The translations under genes and the position numbers were made by a program. A model generated the notes under the pieces. That model had not been told where the DNA came from. It saw only the letters and a program-made list of their open reading frames with translations, and ran no database searches. Positions 46,380 to 57,839 of a stretch of 64,000 bases of DNA are shown in pieces (the stretch's first letter is position 1; each line of letters opens with the position of its first letter). The DNA comes from Lactifluus volemus. Its lineage: Eukaryota > Basidiomycota > Agaricomycetes > Russulales > Russulaceae. The stretch is from contig WTXI01000019.1 in NCBI GenBank assembly GCA_022376515.1, positions 310,001-374,000 of the forward strand, written 5' to 3'.

Positions 46380-48605
46380 TCGTGTTTTGTTATGATGAAG
46401 TCACCAACGTGTTTGTTGCGAGGAAGATGCTAACCGATGTAATTCATTCACTGTCCCTACAACTGACCTCTGACCCCTGCGTGCTGGGCATGCGGCTTGC
46501 TCCACAAAATGATATTTCTGAATTATTTGGTTACTCAACAAGGACTTAATATGTTGCAGTCTGTTAGACTACATATCCTGTCATTTCCTTTTCTTTCGAA
46601 TCAGGACTTGATGTGATATCATCCAGTCCTGCGTTTCCACCCGGTGCTTTCTTAGAAGCCACGGTTATTCCCATACCAGACACTCACAACGAGCGTGGGC
46701 CTCACACGTGGTGATCATCGTAATCATCTCTCGTGAAACCGAGGCGCATCAGTCGTTCGCAGTAGAAGTTGTTCTGTTCCTTATTGGTTACGGAAGCATG
46801 GCTGATCAAGGTTACGGCTGGATGCACTTTTGTAGATGCAAACACGATGGCATGTTCTTTTACGATGTCTTATCCGCTCATGCCTCAAAAAAGGTCGTGG
46901 CCAGCCCCCGAGAATGAAGCATCTGGGAGATCTGGCGTGGCCTATCCCTGGATGATATCTGGCAGCTGAGTCTTAACCACTGCTACTAATATAGTAAGTT
47001 AGAAGAGGGCATTTTGACAGAACTCACAGCAACAAGGGACTCGGATAAGTTATGTTTTGAGAGGAGCTTGTTGAAGGAGGCTAGTATGCAGCCGATAAGA
47101 CTTGATGCCAGAGACGGAACCCGTTGCAGCTAGAACATCAGTGGAGGCGAAGAAGCTACGCGAGTGCAGTGTAACCACGGCCCTCCATTATAATACTAAC
47201 CCCCTATACTACTTTCTGCAGGACGCAGACAGGACTTCGCATTATACGACCATATCGACTTTCGTACTACGGGTATAAGTAAGTGCAGACTTATAGAGTT
47301 CCTGCTAGCCGACTACTAATGAACCGCTCTTCTGAATCAGCTCTTACACGTACCTGTTGCTTTCCTGATTAGTGTAAGATCGGGGACAGCATTGATCAAG
47401 ATGGACGAACGAGCCAAGGATGTACTGCAGTCGAACCTAGACAGAACGATGCACCAAACGCTCAATCTCAGATGATAACTTATGAGTCTGTGCCGAGACC
47501 CCAACTGTCGTGATCCCCCGCCGCGCAGGTGTTGATTCCCCGCGTGAAACAATGATGCGAACTCTCCCTCCCGGCGCCACGCTTCGTCAAATCAGCTAGG
47601 CCACTACCCCACTTTGTGTACATGTGGGTATGCTGTACTTTAGGCCGTTCTATAGGAAGCTGCCGGATTGTTGTCTAAGCGTGGGCGCGAAACTCGGATC
47701 ACTCGGGTTGGCATTTATGAGTCAGGTGTCCCATTGAAAAGGCTGCAAGCCTTGGCAAGGTCATCATTCATGGTGAGGGAAGCGACGGCGGCGGCAGCTC
47801 GACTGCCGACACGACATCAACAGCACATGTGGAGTCACTAGCAAGAGGACCCCCTTCCCCTTCTGCTGGCATTTGATGCACGCCCCTGTTCTCTCATTCA
47901 TGACTTTGGATGAAAACGATGCCTCAGTTGACCACATAAATATCCATTTTTGTATTTGTATCAGCAATGTACTGTATAGACTCGATGAAAAACGCATTGA
48001 CTTTCTTGTCTGACTTTGAAAAATACCAATTGTTGGGTTTGGAGCGTGACATGGCGCAATTTATACACAAAACTCGGCATCATTCCAATGTAGCTGCAAG
48101 TAAAAGAGCCTCAGTCTTAGGCATTCGGCAGTCGACTCGAGGACGCCAAATGCCGCGGGCAGATGACATCATCGACAAATCACCTGATTCGGATCGATTT
48201 TGCCGATGACTGAACGGCTGAACTGGATATGAGAACTGGATATGAGAGGCAGACATTGTGACTCCCCATATAACATCTTTCTTGCTCCGTATAGATAACT
48301 GGGCCACAAGCAAATGACTAATGGGCGCAAGCCAAGAGATTAAGGACCGGATAAAGCCGAATCACGAAATGTAAGCTATCGTCGCGAAACGTGGGTCAGA
48401 AGATGCTAGCCATTTATGCGGTACTGAATAGGGGGACGGTTGGACCTAGATTTGTCACGAGGGACTGCATCTCCGAGATCTGCCGCTCAGATTAGAAACC
48501 ATGGCTTGGGTTTTAAAAATGGACATTGGTTATCTTAATCCATGTTCCGTACCCTCCTGGGCTGGTCGCCTCATCCCTTTCCACCTCTTCACCTCTCCCA
48601 CCGCC
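46380..48605. other. Gene-poor 2.2 kb stretch
   Basis: Open frames of 60-80 codons occur on both strands but none resembles a family or keeps codon structure. A 14-base direct repeat (AACTGGATATGAGA) occurs twice around 48219-48247. No transposon ends, rRNA or tRNA could be recognised. It may hold non-coding RNA or decayed sequence. Confidence 0.4.
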
Positions 48606-50820
48606 ATGCACCTCTACGGCCTCACCCTTGGCCTTCTCCTCTCCTCTATCGCTCTCTGTGCCACCGATTATGCATTCGCTATCCCCTATACAGCCCCATT
48701 TCCCCCACTCTCGCTCCTCGGAATCCAACTGACCTATCTGGGAGGACAGATGTCATGAATTCACTTCTATACATTCGTGATGGCGATCACTCGAATCATG
48801 ATCATGGCCATGCTCACGCCGCTCCTATCGTTCAACTCAATGAGACCGAGGTTCTTTTACATCACGCTCCGACGCCACCCTCCTATTGGTCTCTCGATAT
48901 AGACAACACTTCTGGAGAAACTAGACATCCTACTCTCATGCTCTTACATGCTTTATTCATGATCCTAGCTTTCTTTGGCGCTCTTCCAGCTGGTTCGTCC
49001 TCATCGCTTCCATTGACCAACGCTATGTCTGATTCCTCACGACAGGAATTGCTCTTCGTTCTGTAAACCATACTCGGCACGGCCTTCCTATGACACTGTT
49101 CTGGATATTCGTCGGTTTGAGTTGTGCGTCGAGTGGATTATATCGCAAGTTGACTCCCAACATGTCAGTCCTGTGATTCTTCTTGCCCGCAAGTCCCCTC
49201 ACTATTCCACTATTTGCAGGTACGAGGAACAGAGGCATTGCACTTACGGATACTTCGTGCTCGTTCTTGCCTTTATTCTTTCAGCGATTGATCTGTTCGC
49301 GTGCGCCAACCGACTTGTCTCGTACGTAAGGTCCATCGAAGGAGGTGGCAGGCTGTCAATCCCATCATTCTGGAATATCGTTATTCTTGGCCGCCAAGAT
49401 AGCCACGTGCTCGGCGACACTGACGCCGAATACTCCAGCCTAATCATGGAAGAGGTGGAAGAATTGAACGAGAATTTCAAGACACCAGTCCGTCGCAATC
49501 CTCGTGTTGTCGTTTCAACTACCATCGACGCGGACATCCACGATGGTGAGACCGTTCAGTGGGTAAACAACGTTCGGTGCAGCTCGGAAGACTTGCTCGA
49601 GTCACCCACTTCCGAGCACACGCTAGTCGGCCGCCGCTTCTCACGGGCCTCTGAACGCTCAGATGATACCTTATCAGATCAAGGGGCTTGTACCAAGGGC
49701 ATCTCGCTTCCCCGTCGCCTTGGACCATTTCTATTTGGGATTTTAGAGCGGTTCCTGATTTTCGCTGGTTTCGCTCAATTGATGCATGGGATCGTAATAT
49801 ATACGGGCGGCTGCCGTGGGAATTATTTGAATGGTTGTCTTGCTCATTTCATCAGTGGGTTCATTCCTTGTTTCCAGTGTCGTTGTTTACTCATTCTTGT
49901 TGTGGCACAGAGGGTGGCATATTCTGGTGTTATGGCCTTGTTACCTTTGCCCGTTTCCTTGGGTCATTCTCCGAATACGGTTGGGCATGGAACTGTTCTC
50001 CAACGGGCCAGTATGTCTCCGCCGAATTTGTTGAATCATTTGTGATTTTCCTGTACGGCATCACCAACACCTGGATGGAACGCTTTGGTGCACATCCAGG
50101 CGACCCTTATACCACCAAACAAATTCAGCACATCAGTATCGCTGTCATGTTTTGGTTTGCTGGTTTGGTCGGGATGGGCCTTGAATGCCATCGCCTACGA
50201 CGGTGGCTCGCGGCCCTGTCTACTACATCTCTTAATGGCTCTAACCCGAGTAGTGACGCCATCACAGAGCCTGCAAGCTACAGGGGTGGCTTCAATCCGT
50301 TTCCCGCATTGGTGATCGGCGTTACTGGAGCGGCAATGAGCGCTCACTTCCAGACTTACCTTTTCCAGGTGAGTACTGCGCACACGTTCGTTTCAGGCAT
50401 GTGCTCAAGTGATGAAAAGGTCCAAATACATGCGCTCTGGGGTTATTGTCTCGTTGCGTTTGCGGTCTTGCGCTGCTTGACCTATTTCTTTCTCTGGCTC
50501 AAACCCCCGCAATCCATTCTTCCTTCTCGACCTCCTTCGAGGCTGTCGCCAGTTTCTTCCTCTCTTGCGGAGGCCTGATCTTTGTTATGAGCGACGAAGA
50601 AATTACGTTTGCTGCTATGCGTAAGGGTTATGATGGTGCGCTTTTTTTATGGAGAGTCTTGATGACAGCTGATGGTGTCCTAATAGATGTTATGATGATC
50701 CTTAATGTCGCTGTCGCTGTCACGTGTTTTGCATTTTGTTGGACCATGCTAGTTGTTGGCTTCAAGGGTTGGCTTAAATCCAGAACTCACCCTGTTATAT
50801 CCTTCCATCCGTCTGCATAG
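48606..50820 (+). CDS. YTP1-like multi-pass membrane protein (one frameshift)
   Basis: Fungal Ytp1/DUF2427 family, related in helix layout to cytochrome b561-type proteins; function unknown. A signal peptide (LYGLTLGLLLSSIAL) appears to be spliced to MNSLLYIRDGDHSNHDHGHA, a His-rich segment (HDHGHAHA) that could bind metal. Helices include LMLLHALFMILAFFGALPAG, MTLFWIFVGLSCASSGLYR, YFVLVLAFILSAIDLFA, FLFGILERFLIFAGFAQLMH, GGIFWCYGLVTFARFLGSF, ISIAVMFWFAGLVGMGLE and MMILNVAVAVTCFAFCWTML. NPFPALVIGVTGAAMSAHFQ and ASFFLSCGGLIFVMSDEEIT are family blocks of the C-terminal domain. Introns near 48659-48750, 48993-49047, 49161-49219, 49851-49909, 50369-50419 and 50637-50687. One base is missing near 50534. 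A decayed partial copy follows at 51113. Confidence 0.85.
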
Positions 50821-51112
50821 ACTGGTGTATTTTCTTTATTCATACAACTTGTAGTATTTGGAAGTCGATGTCGTGGGTTTGTAGTCAAATTAGTTTCTTT
50901 AGCGCCTCTACTACACATTTTTTTCATTTCTCGTTCCTTCTGATGTACACCAAAGTTAACATTGTCTTAGAAATTAATTGTAATATCATGCATTTTACTA
51001 CGGGACCTCTCATGTAGAGCAGTTGGACCTTTTTTTTTTTTTGATCAGGCATCTTTCTCCTTTCAAGCTCTCTCCACCAATTGCTAACCACCGAAGCCTC
51101 ATTCCCCCAGAT

Positions 51113-51680
51113 GTCATAATTTTACTTCTATACATTCGTGATGGCGATCACCCGGTCATGGCCATGCGTACCCCGTACATTTGATTCAACTCGTTGAAAC
51201 CGAGGTTCTTTTACATCATGCTCCGACGCCACTGGCACCTTCCTATGGGTCTGGTTTCTGGAAAAACTAGACATCCCAGCTTTCCACGCTTCTATTCATG
51301 ATCCTAGCTTTCTTGGCGCTCTTCCTCTTGTACATACTTCTAATTCTTCACGACAGGAATCACTCTTCGTTCTGTAAATCATACCAGGCTCGACTTTTTT
51401 TTATATGCCGTCCACGATTCAGTACTAGTACGAGGGTCAAAAGAGCATTTCTACTTGCCGGATTTCCCGTGCTCGTCTTGGCCTTTTTTACTCTTTCGGC
51501 GACTGATGTGCTCGCGCCGCGCGCAGACGACTTATTTTTCTTACGTACGATCCATCGAATGACGAGGGGCAAACTGCCAGGGGTGGAAGAACTGAATGAG
51601 AACTCCATCGTCGTGCTGTCATTACAACTCTCGAAGAAATAAGTAAATAAAATTCGGTGCAGCACGGCAGACTTGTGCCA
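51113..51680 (+). pseudogene. Decayed partial copy of the YTP1-like gene
   Basis: Nucleotide similarity to 48746-49590 in the same order: the LLYIRDGDH segment (51125-51152), CCGAGGTTCTTTTACATCA (51202-51220), the ATGATCCTAGCTTTCTTGG helix (51297-51315), the CACGACAGGAATC junction, CTCGTCTTGGCCTTTTTTACT, and GGGTGGAAGAACTGAATGAGAA. Several internal segments are missing and the frame is interrupted many times; everything beyond the first third of the parent gene is absent. It is a tandem truncated duplicate without coding potential. Confidence 0.75.
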
Positions 51681-52025
51681 ATAGATGTTAGAGCGCTGTT
51701 GGCTTCAAAGCTGTCTCAAACCAACCGCTTCTTTATCCGGCTACCTGTTATGGTTTCCTTTTTATTTTTATTTTATTTTTACTTTCGATTTCAGACTTGT
51801 CTCAATCTGTCGTCAAGTTGTTCAGTCTAATCATAGCAGCCAGTCACGTAGTGACTCAAACCTTGACTCAGTCTTGGTGAGTTCAAGTTCATACACGCCG
51901 CTGTGTGTTCATCGGGGTGATGTCCATCTCCGGCCGAGTCGGAGACTGAGTCATCGGCGAACGTGGCTCCTGGTTGCATTCCGCATTACAGCCATGCAGT
52001 ACCCCGCTCCGTCAACCTTTTTGTG
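51681..52025. other. Intergenic region upstream of the second F-box gene
   Basis: T/A-rich stretch at 51755-51800. Short frames only. Probably contains the promoter of the F-box gene. Confidence 0.5.
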
Positions 52026-53609
52026 ATGGAAACCGATGGTCGTTCCATAGGCTCTAACAACAAAAACGTTGTTGCACGTGAACGGACTAAATCGCTGATT
52101 CAACCAGGACTGGGTAAGATTCGTCAGGAACGACCATAACGATGATGGCTGAATTGTGTTGCATGGTTTGCAGGTCAGGGGTTCCAACGAGTAACAATCG
52201 AAACTCTCCCCGACGATGTCCTCCTAGAGATATTTGATTTTTATCAAGTTGCCAGCAACAAGGATGGATCTCCATGGGATTGGGAGAATTTGGTACACGT
52301 TTGCCGAAGATGGCGATACGTCATTTTCGAATCACCAAACCGCCTCAATCTGCAACTTTTTTGCATGGAAGATTCGCCTGTGATGAATCTGTTGGACGTC
52401 TGGCCAGCATTTCCTCTCGCCATCCAATTCAACATGGACTACGCGTGGGAGGAGGTAATGGACGAGCCCGAAGAGGTCGTCGACAACCTGATGGCCGCAT
52501 TGGAGCGTTGTGATCGCGTACGCCAGATTGATATCACCAGTCCAGTGGATTCTTTATGGGAAGAAATCGTCACGGCAATGCAAGAGCCATTTCCAGTATT
52601 GAGATCTCTTTCGTTTGATTCAGATAAGGAGGTGTATCCCCTTCCTGATACATTCTTGATTGGATCCGCCCCATGTCTACAATATCTCACTTTGTGCGCA
52701 ATGTCATTTCCATCCTTGCCCCGGCTTGTCTTGTCTACAAGCGACCTCAGGTCTCTTCACCTTGAGAATATACCTGATTCTGGGTACATTCCACCCGAGA
52801 CAATGGCCCAATGCCTGTCCGCATTACCAAAGCTCAAAACCCTTTTCATCACATTTGAATCACCGACGCCTGACCCCCAACGAGGAAACCGACGTATACC
52901 GCCACCGACTCGGTTTGTTCTCCCCGCCCTCACCTTCTTGGAGTTTCAAGGTGTGACCGAGTACCTGGAAGTCCTCGCGGCCCAAATCGACGCCCCTGTA
53001 CTGAAACGGTTCAAGATCAACATGTTCCATCCAGATGAGCTTGAGTTTGTCTTTGACATACCCCAAACCGTTCGGTTCTTTGGTCACCTGAAATGGTTCA
53101 GGTCATCCAGTCTCACTTTGGAGCTCGATCAGATGTACGAGACCGCTATCGTTTTTTCCAAAAACAGGATATGGTGGCGTATCCTGTGCGAAGGGTTGGA
53201 TCGTCAAGCGCGTCAAGTCAGTTGTCTAGCACAGATATGCAACCAGATTCTGTCCTTCCGATCTAGCGTGCAGTCGCTCGTCATCAAAATCCAACACGCT
53301 TGGTGGCTATCTCCCGACGATGAAATAGATCCCACCCCATGGCTCCAACTTTTTCACTCATTTCCCTCTGTCCGGACTCTTACAATACCCGTCGAGCTGG
53401 AGCCACTCATCGCAACTGCCTTGCAAGGGCCCACGACGGGAGAATCAGCCACTCAAGTAGTATTCCCTTCCCTACACACCCTTTCCATCAACGGGGATAC
53501 GTTACGGCCAGGCGGTGGTACTTCACGACAAGCTGCACTACAACGTTGCATCGCAGTAGTCCGCCACAGCGGCCTGCCGTCTTTTGCTTACAACCAAAGT
53601 CATGATTAA
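52026..53609 (+). CDS. F-box protein
   Basis: Two exons (52026-52113, 52174-53609) give an intact 507-residue protein. The F-box is canonical: VTIETLPDDVLLEIFDFYQV, then WENLVHVCRRWRYVIFESPN and LNLQLFC, at residues about 40-105. The rest contains leucine-rich stretches (FPVLRSLSFDSDKEVYPLPD, LVLSTSDLRSLHLENIPDSG, LSALPKLKTLFITFES) typical of the large agaricomycete F-box family. Partner and substrate are unknown. The first exon (METDGRSIGSNN...) is hydrophilic. This is a different branch from the F-box gene at 32.4 kb, judged by the much better conserved F-box. Confidence 0.85.
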
Positions 53610-53990
53610 ACCCAGCGTTAGCTACTGTTATCACAGTGTACCATGACTCTGTGATTTCATCTCGTTATATCTGATAGCGATCCTGGGCCGCCCGTATCCA
53701 CTTCGGCCTTTTATCCCACGTTTCTCAGTTTTGTTAACGATTCTACCTCTCCTTCCGTTTTTCCTTGTCGTGAAATTTTCTATATTGCGTCATCTTTGCG
53801 TCCGTACGGAATGCGTTACACACTATCTTAGCTGTTGTTTCCTTGTTTTCACCCGTCTCCAAATACATTTGTGCGTCACACTCCTGCTAGTCAACTTGGG
53901 CCAGTCAAGCTACAGCTCAGCCGTGTGCACCTTTGGCATCGCCTGAACTCAGTCGAAAATGTGTTTGTGGTTTTGTAGTCAAAATTTTGA
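53610..53990. other. Convergent intergenic region
   Basis: 3' flanks of the F-box gene and COQ2. T-rich on the plus strand; no gene is seen. Confidence 0.55.
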
Positions 53991-55335
53991 TTACGATTTA
54001 CTATCTAAAAGGGACTCATCGCTTGCACTAAGTCGCAGGTATATATAATCTCCTAGAGCACCCATCCATATCCAGAAACCGACACACCCACAAGTGACGA
54101 AGCCCTTCGCACAGCTCTCACGATCATCGAAATCTGTCCTGTATACGACACGCGCGAGCTGCGCGGCAGCGAGGCCGGTCCCGATGAAGAACGGCGCGCC
54201 CTGGGCGTTGAGGTAACCGGCGAGGGCGATGCAGCCGATCGAGGACGCAGAAAAAGCGGTGAGGACCGAGCGGGTGTGCTCTCCGAACAGCAACGCCGTC
54301 GAACGGATGCCGACGCGCACGTCGTCTGTCTTGTCTTGATGCGCGTATATGCTGTCGTAGACCAACGTCCAGAGAACGCCGCCCGCGTAGAGCGATCCCG
54401 TCACGGGCCAGTGCAGAGCGCCAGTCACGGCTGACCAACCGAGTAGCGCGCCCCAGTTGAATGCGAGGCCTAGTTGAAACGTAACCGGTAGCCGGCGTTT
54501 CGAGGAGGGGGGGGGGTGTCAGGATCGGATCCAACGTCCCATAGTTAGCTCGGGGGTGGGGTTGAGTGAGGGTGGAGAGCGGGGACGCACCTAGGACGGC
54601 TTGGGGCCAGTAAGTGATGCGTTTCATGAATGGGTATATGGTCACTAGGGAGAGTGAGGAAGCGCCCAAGACGATACTGGCGTTTTGTCGGTGAGTTTTT
54701 GAGCACGTATACATCAATGCACATATTACGCACCTGTACCAGTTCAGCTGTGTGAGCACCGCTAAACCCGCGGCAAGTTGGGGCGCTAGGAATGCGATGG
54801 CGTGTCGTGGTGAGATATCCTTTTGTGCGAGCGGACGTGTCTTTGTACGTTCTGTGTGGACATTAGTGAGGAGGGAAGGCCGGAGCCAACCGGGGACTCA
54901 CCAACGGCGGTGTCCAAATTTCGATCCCACAGGTCGTTGATGGTGCATCCTGCGCCTCGCATGATCAAAGCGCCGGTTCCGAACAGAGTGATGTATGTCA
55001 GAGGGACGGATGGGGGCGCGTTGAGCGCGTATGAGGCCATGGTAATTGACCAAGCTGTAGGAGGTTCGGAAATTTACGACAACCAAGGACTAAGGAGACG
55101 ACGTACTGCATGGATAGAATAACAAAAGAGTACCAATAGGTTTATCGACGCGAGTGAGATAAACATATGGTTGCACTTTCTGGGGGAGCCTGTCTACCCA
55201 TGTCGTTGGAGTAATCGTGGTCTGGGTGGTAGAATAGACCACTGCGAGAACTTTTGCAACGCCATTGGGCCGGGATCGTAAAAGTGGACGGAAAGGAGAA
55301 AAGGCGGAGTGGCATCTCAATAATGCCATCACCAT
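53991..55335 (-). CDS. COQ2: 4-hydroxybenzoate polyprenyltransferase (Coq2)
   Basis: UbiA-family inner mitochondrial membrane enzyme that attaches the polyprenyl tail in ubiquinone synthesis. An N-terminal basic presequence ([20 protein letters not shown]) leads to the conserved start [20 protein letters not shown]. The two diphosphate-binding aspartate motifs are intact: [10 protein letters not shown] and [13 protein letters not shown]. Other family blocks are [41 protein letters not shown] and [11 protein letters not shown]. Four introns and no frameshift. A/G/C-rich codon use in the C-terminal half differs slightly from the neighbours. The start is ATG 55335, with ATG 55329 as an alternative. 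Confidence 0.94.
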
Positions 55336-55519
55336 GACCGTCAACAGTCAAGGACAGCTCAACTCTCTCAGCGCCAACGAGCCATCAATCTTATCTGATC
55401 CAAATAACCACAGTCCGTCGCCTACGATTGAAAGGAAATAAAGTGGGAGCTACGATATACATTACATTCACAACACCCACAGATCCATAGACATTCCAAC
55501 CAATCACATGAGGCCGTTC

Positions 55520-56427
55520 TTACCAGTCCTTCGCAATCTTGAGTTGCCATTCAAAGTCTACGGTGATAGTCAGTTGTCCTGTCCTGATGCCAAGATAGAC
55601 GCGCACCAAGCCACACAGTGTTATCCAGGTCAATGACCTTGCTTTTGACCTTGTATACTCCCCTAGCTATCATTCCCGATGGGAAATCATCACTAACCAC
55701 TTCGCTGGTGCGTGGATTTGGGTCTGCACTGTAGGAACCGAGCATAGCTTCCACCTTGTCTGCAGCAATTATCAGGATTCCCTATGCTCGATCGTTATCT
55801 TGATCAAAACATACCCTTGATGAGGGCGCGCGTGGTCACCTGTACGTATCGAACACCCTAATCCTGCAATCAGTTTTGACGGGCTTGCATAAATCATCAG
55901 GCCATACAGTAACGATAGAGTGGTTGACTTTGTATGAAATGATAGCCCTGTTCGAGTAGTGTGATGACGATGCTGTGCGTAAAATTGCATGCCACACTCA
56001 CTTGTACGGTGCTCCCTCCTTCACTTGAATGGGATTATCCTTGTAAGACTCTCGTTGGGATTGAGTAGTAAGATCTAGCTTGATCGCCCTCCCTTCAGGA
56101 AGTGTGGGAGAAGTCAGCTCCAGACTCAAGACAGTAAACTACGAGAACGATGAATGTAAATAACGTGTTTATTGGTGAAAAGAACGACCTTGGGCTGGCT
56201 GGTATCCACGGTAGTGGTGGTGGCTGCATCGAGTCCAAGGCTAGCTTTCCAACGCGCCAAACTCTCATCGCCAGCATCCAGTTGGCGATATTCGTCCACA
56301 CTTTTACCCGCAGCGGGCTTGTAGCCTACATACGGATCAGAATAGGTTGACAAATATGAAAAGGGGTACCCGCCTGGTGTGTTGATGGCTGCGAAGTCTT
56401 CAGCATCCACATTCCTGCTGTCGGCCA
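55520..56427 (-). CDS. RDI1: Rho GDP-dissociation inhibitor
   Basis: Binds prenylated Rho/Cdc42 GTPases and keeps them soluble in the cytosol. Five exons give an intact protein of about 200 residues, normal for RhoGDI. The N-terminal regulatory arm has SDPYVGYKPAAGKSVDEYRQ and LDAGDESLARWKASLGL. The immunoglobulin-like domain has FTVLSLELTSPTLPEGRAIK, KEGAPYK, YKVNHSIVTGVRYVQVTTRA, DKVEAMLGSYSADPNPRTSE, FPSGMIARGVYKVKSKVIDL and the terminal DFEWQLKIAKDW. In the intron near 55870-55920 the acceptor is GATTAG rather than the upstream CAG; only that choice keeps the frame. Confidence 0.93.
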
Positions 56428-56779
56428 TGGTATCAAAATGGAGTTGTTGAAATTCTACAGAGATCGGTCGTATTGTCAAAGAAAAAAGAAAAAGACAAGC
56501 TCAACGTGCCTGCCACCTTGAAATCGATGTTCCCACGATTGCTAACGGCACGTTCCATTTCAATTTCAACAAACAAAACAATCGCAACGATATCAAAACA
56601 CTATATCCAATGCAGCCAAATTATTAAGAGATTGAGACTGAGGGTCCACAGTCACAGCAAGTCACCCCTCAGGACTCCTTCTTTGGTACCCAAAGACAAA
56701 CTTGGGGAGAGTTGCTACTGGGTGTCCATTCGGCGTGAATCCATCAAGCAGACTGCAGCACACCGCTATTCAAGAACCG
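56428..56779. other. Intergenic region next to the truncated zinc-finger copy
   Basis: Holds the RhoGDI promoter and sequence partly similar to the flank beyond the minus-strand zinc-finger gene (for instance AAGTCACCC...GTCACCCCTC near 56660 and 60437). No gene is seen. Confidence 0.4.
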
Positions 56780-57545
56780 ACAGGGAGATTTCTTCGCACG
56801 CTTGATTATACTCGTGCGAGTATTTCCATCCTGATTTATGTGTTTTAATACGGACTATAAATACCACACACTACACTTACTTCTATAGAGCAAGACTTCA
56901 AGTTTCCAGTAGAGGAAATCCTCTGCGACCAATCAGTAAAATGAGCAGATGACATGCTGGGCAGGAACCATAAGAGCCACAGATTAGGATTAAACTTGCA
57001 TTGCACATTAGTGTCGGGGTCATCAACCTCCTCCAGAGGAAATAGTCATAATAGAAGGCGTGCTCGAGGCTGGGCCAAAAGTGGCCGTACTACTAGCTTG
57101 TTGGGGGCGGTGCGGGCTTCGAGGCTGGGCAACACCGACAAGTATTTAAAACCTTTCCGCCTGGCCATAGCGAGAATCATCAAAACATTAATACTAGTCG
57201 GGAAAAATGATACGAACCACTAAAGAAAATTTGGATGGTTTGAGGACGATTCGCGGGCAATATGAGTCAGGAAAAGATGGTCCGAGTTCCAAAAGTCCTT
57301 CTGGGCAAGTCTCTCATTCGAGAGGGCTTGGTTCGGAACAGCTACTTCCACTTCCAATTCAATCACTTTCTTAAGAGCATGAGATTGTACCGTAACGTTC
57401 TCCTCGGGTGTCATCTCTATCTGCAGTTGAGTGGAGTATATCTGCAGGAACTTATAACCTCGTACCTTCACGTTGAGCCCTAGCATAGCCCTTTCGGAGG
57501 AACTACATTGGTCCGATTTGACAGTGCATAATACCGCATAGTGCA
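56780..57545 (-). pseudogene. Truncated third copy of the DUF7923/CCCH zinc-finger gene
   Basis: Reading the minus strand, a diverged coiled-coil start (IYSTQLQIEMTPEENVTVQS, ELEVEVAVPNQALSNERLAQ) at about 57460-57290 is joined directly to sequence matching the middle and 3' parts of the full copies (57250-56990), then to a fragment of the first CCCH region (56900-56790). The whole DUF7923 core (about 300 bases in the full copies) and the terminal zinc finger are missing. The frame is broken throughout. Same orientation as the 60.5-62.1 kb copy. Confidence 0.65.
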
Positions 57546-57839
57546 TAGCCTTTGTTTGGGAAATGCGGTTTACCTCATGATGGGCCGCGTCATGATAGCT
57601 AGTACCACGACATGACTATCATCCAAAATCAGGGAGACAATGAACTTGAAGGAGTAAGTGACCTTCCGATGGGGTGACTCGGAGAGTGGTAGTAAGGTGT
57701 CCGGCATTGTGAGGGTAATTACACGACCAGCGAGAGAAGGTCGTGGCAGAAGATGTCAATTGTGCCACAACGCTAGGTTGGCGTGACTGACAGTGAAGTC
57801 AGCGTACCTCATTGGGGCATCCGTTGACTGGGCTACTCG
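57546..57839. other. Spacer between truncated copy and inverted repeat
   Basis: No gene is seen. Marks the left limit of recognisable similarity between the inverted-repeat arms. Confidence 0.4.

Noticed and set aside
46708..46969. Overlapping short frames suggesting a small gene
   Set aside because: Two frames read through the same DNA with no conserved features; probably chance.
54124..54759. Minus-strand Arg/Pro-rich frame of 211 codons
   Set aside because: Alternate frame across COQ2 exons and introns; high GC creates a long frame by chance.
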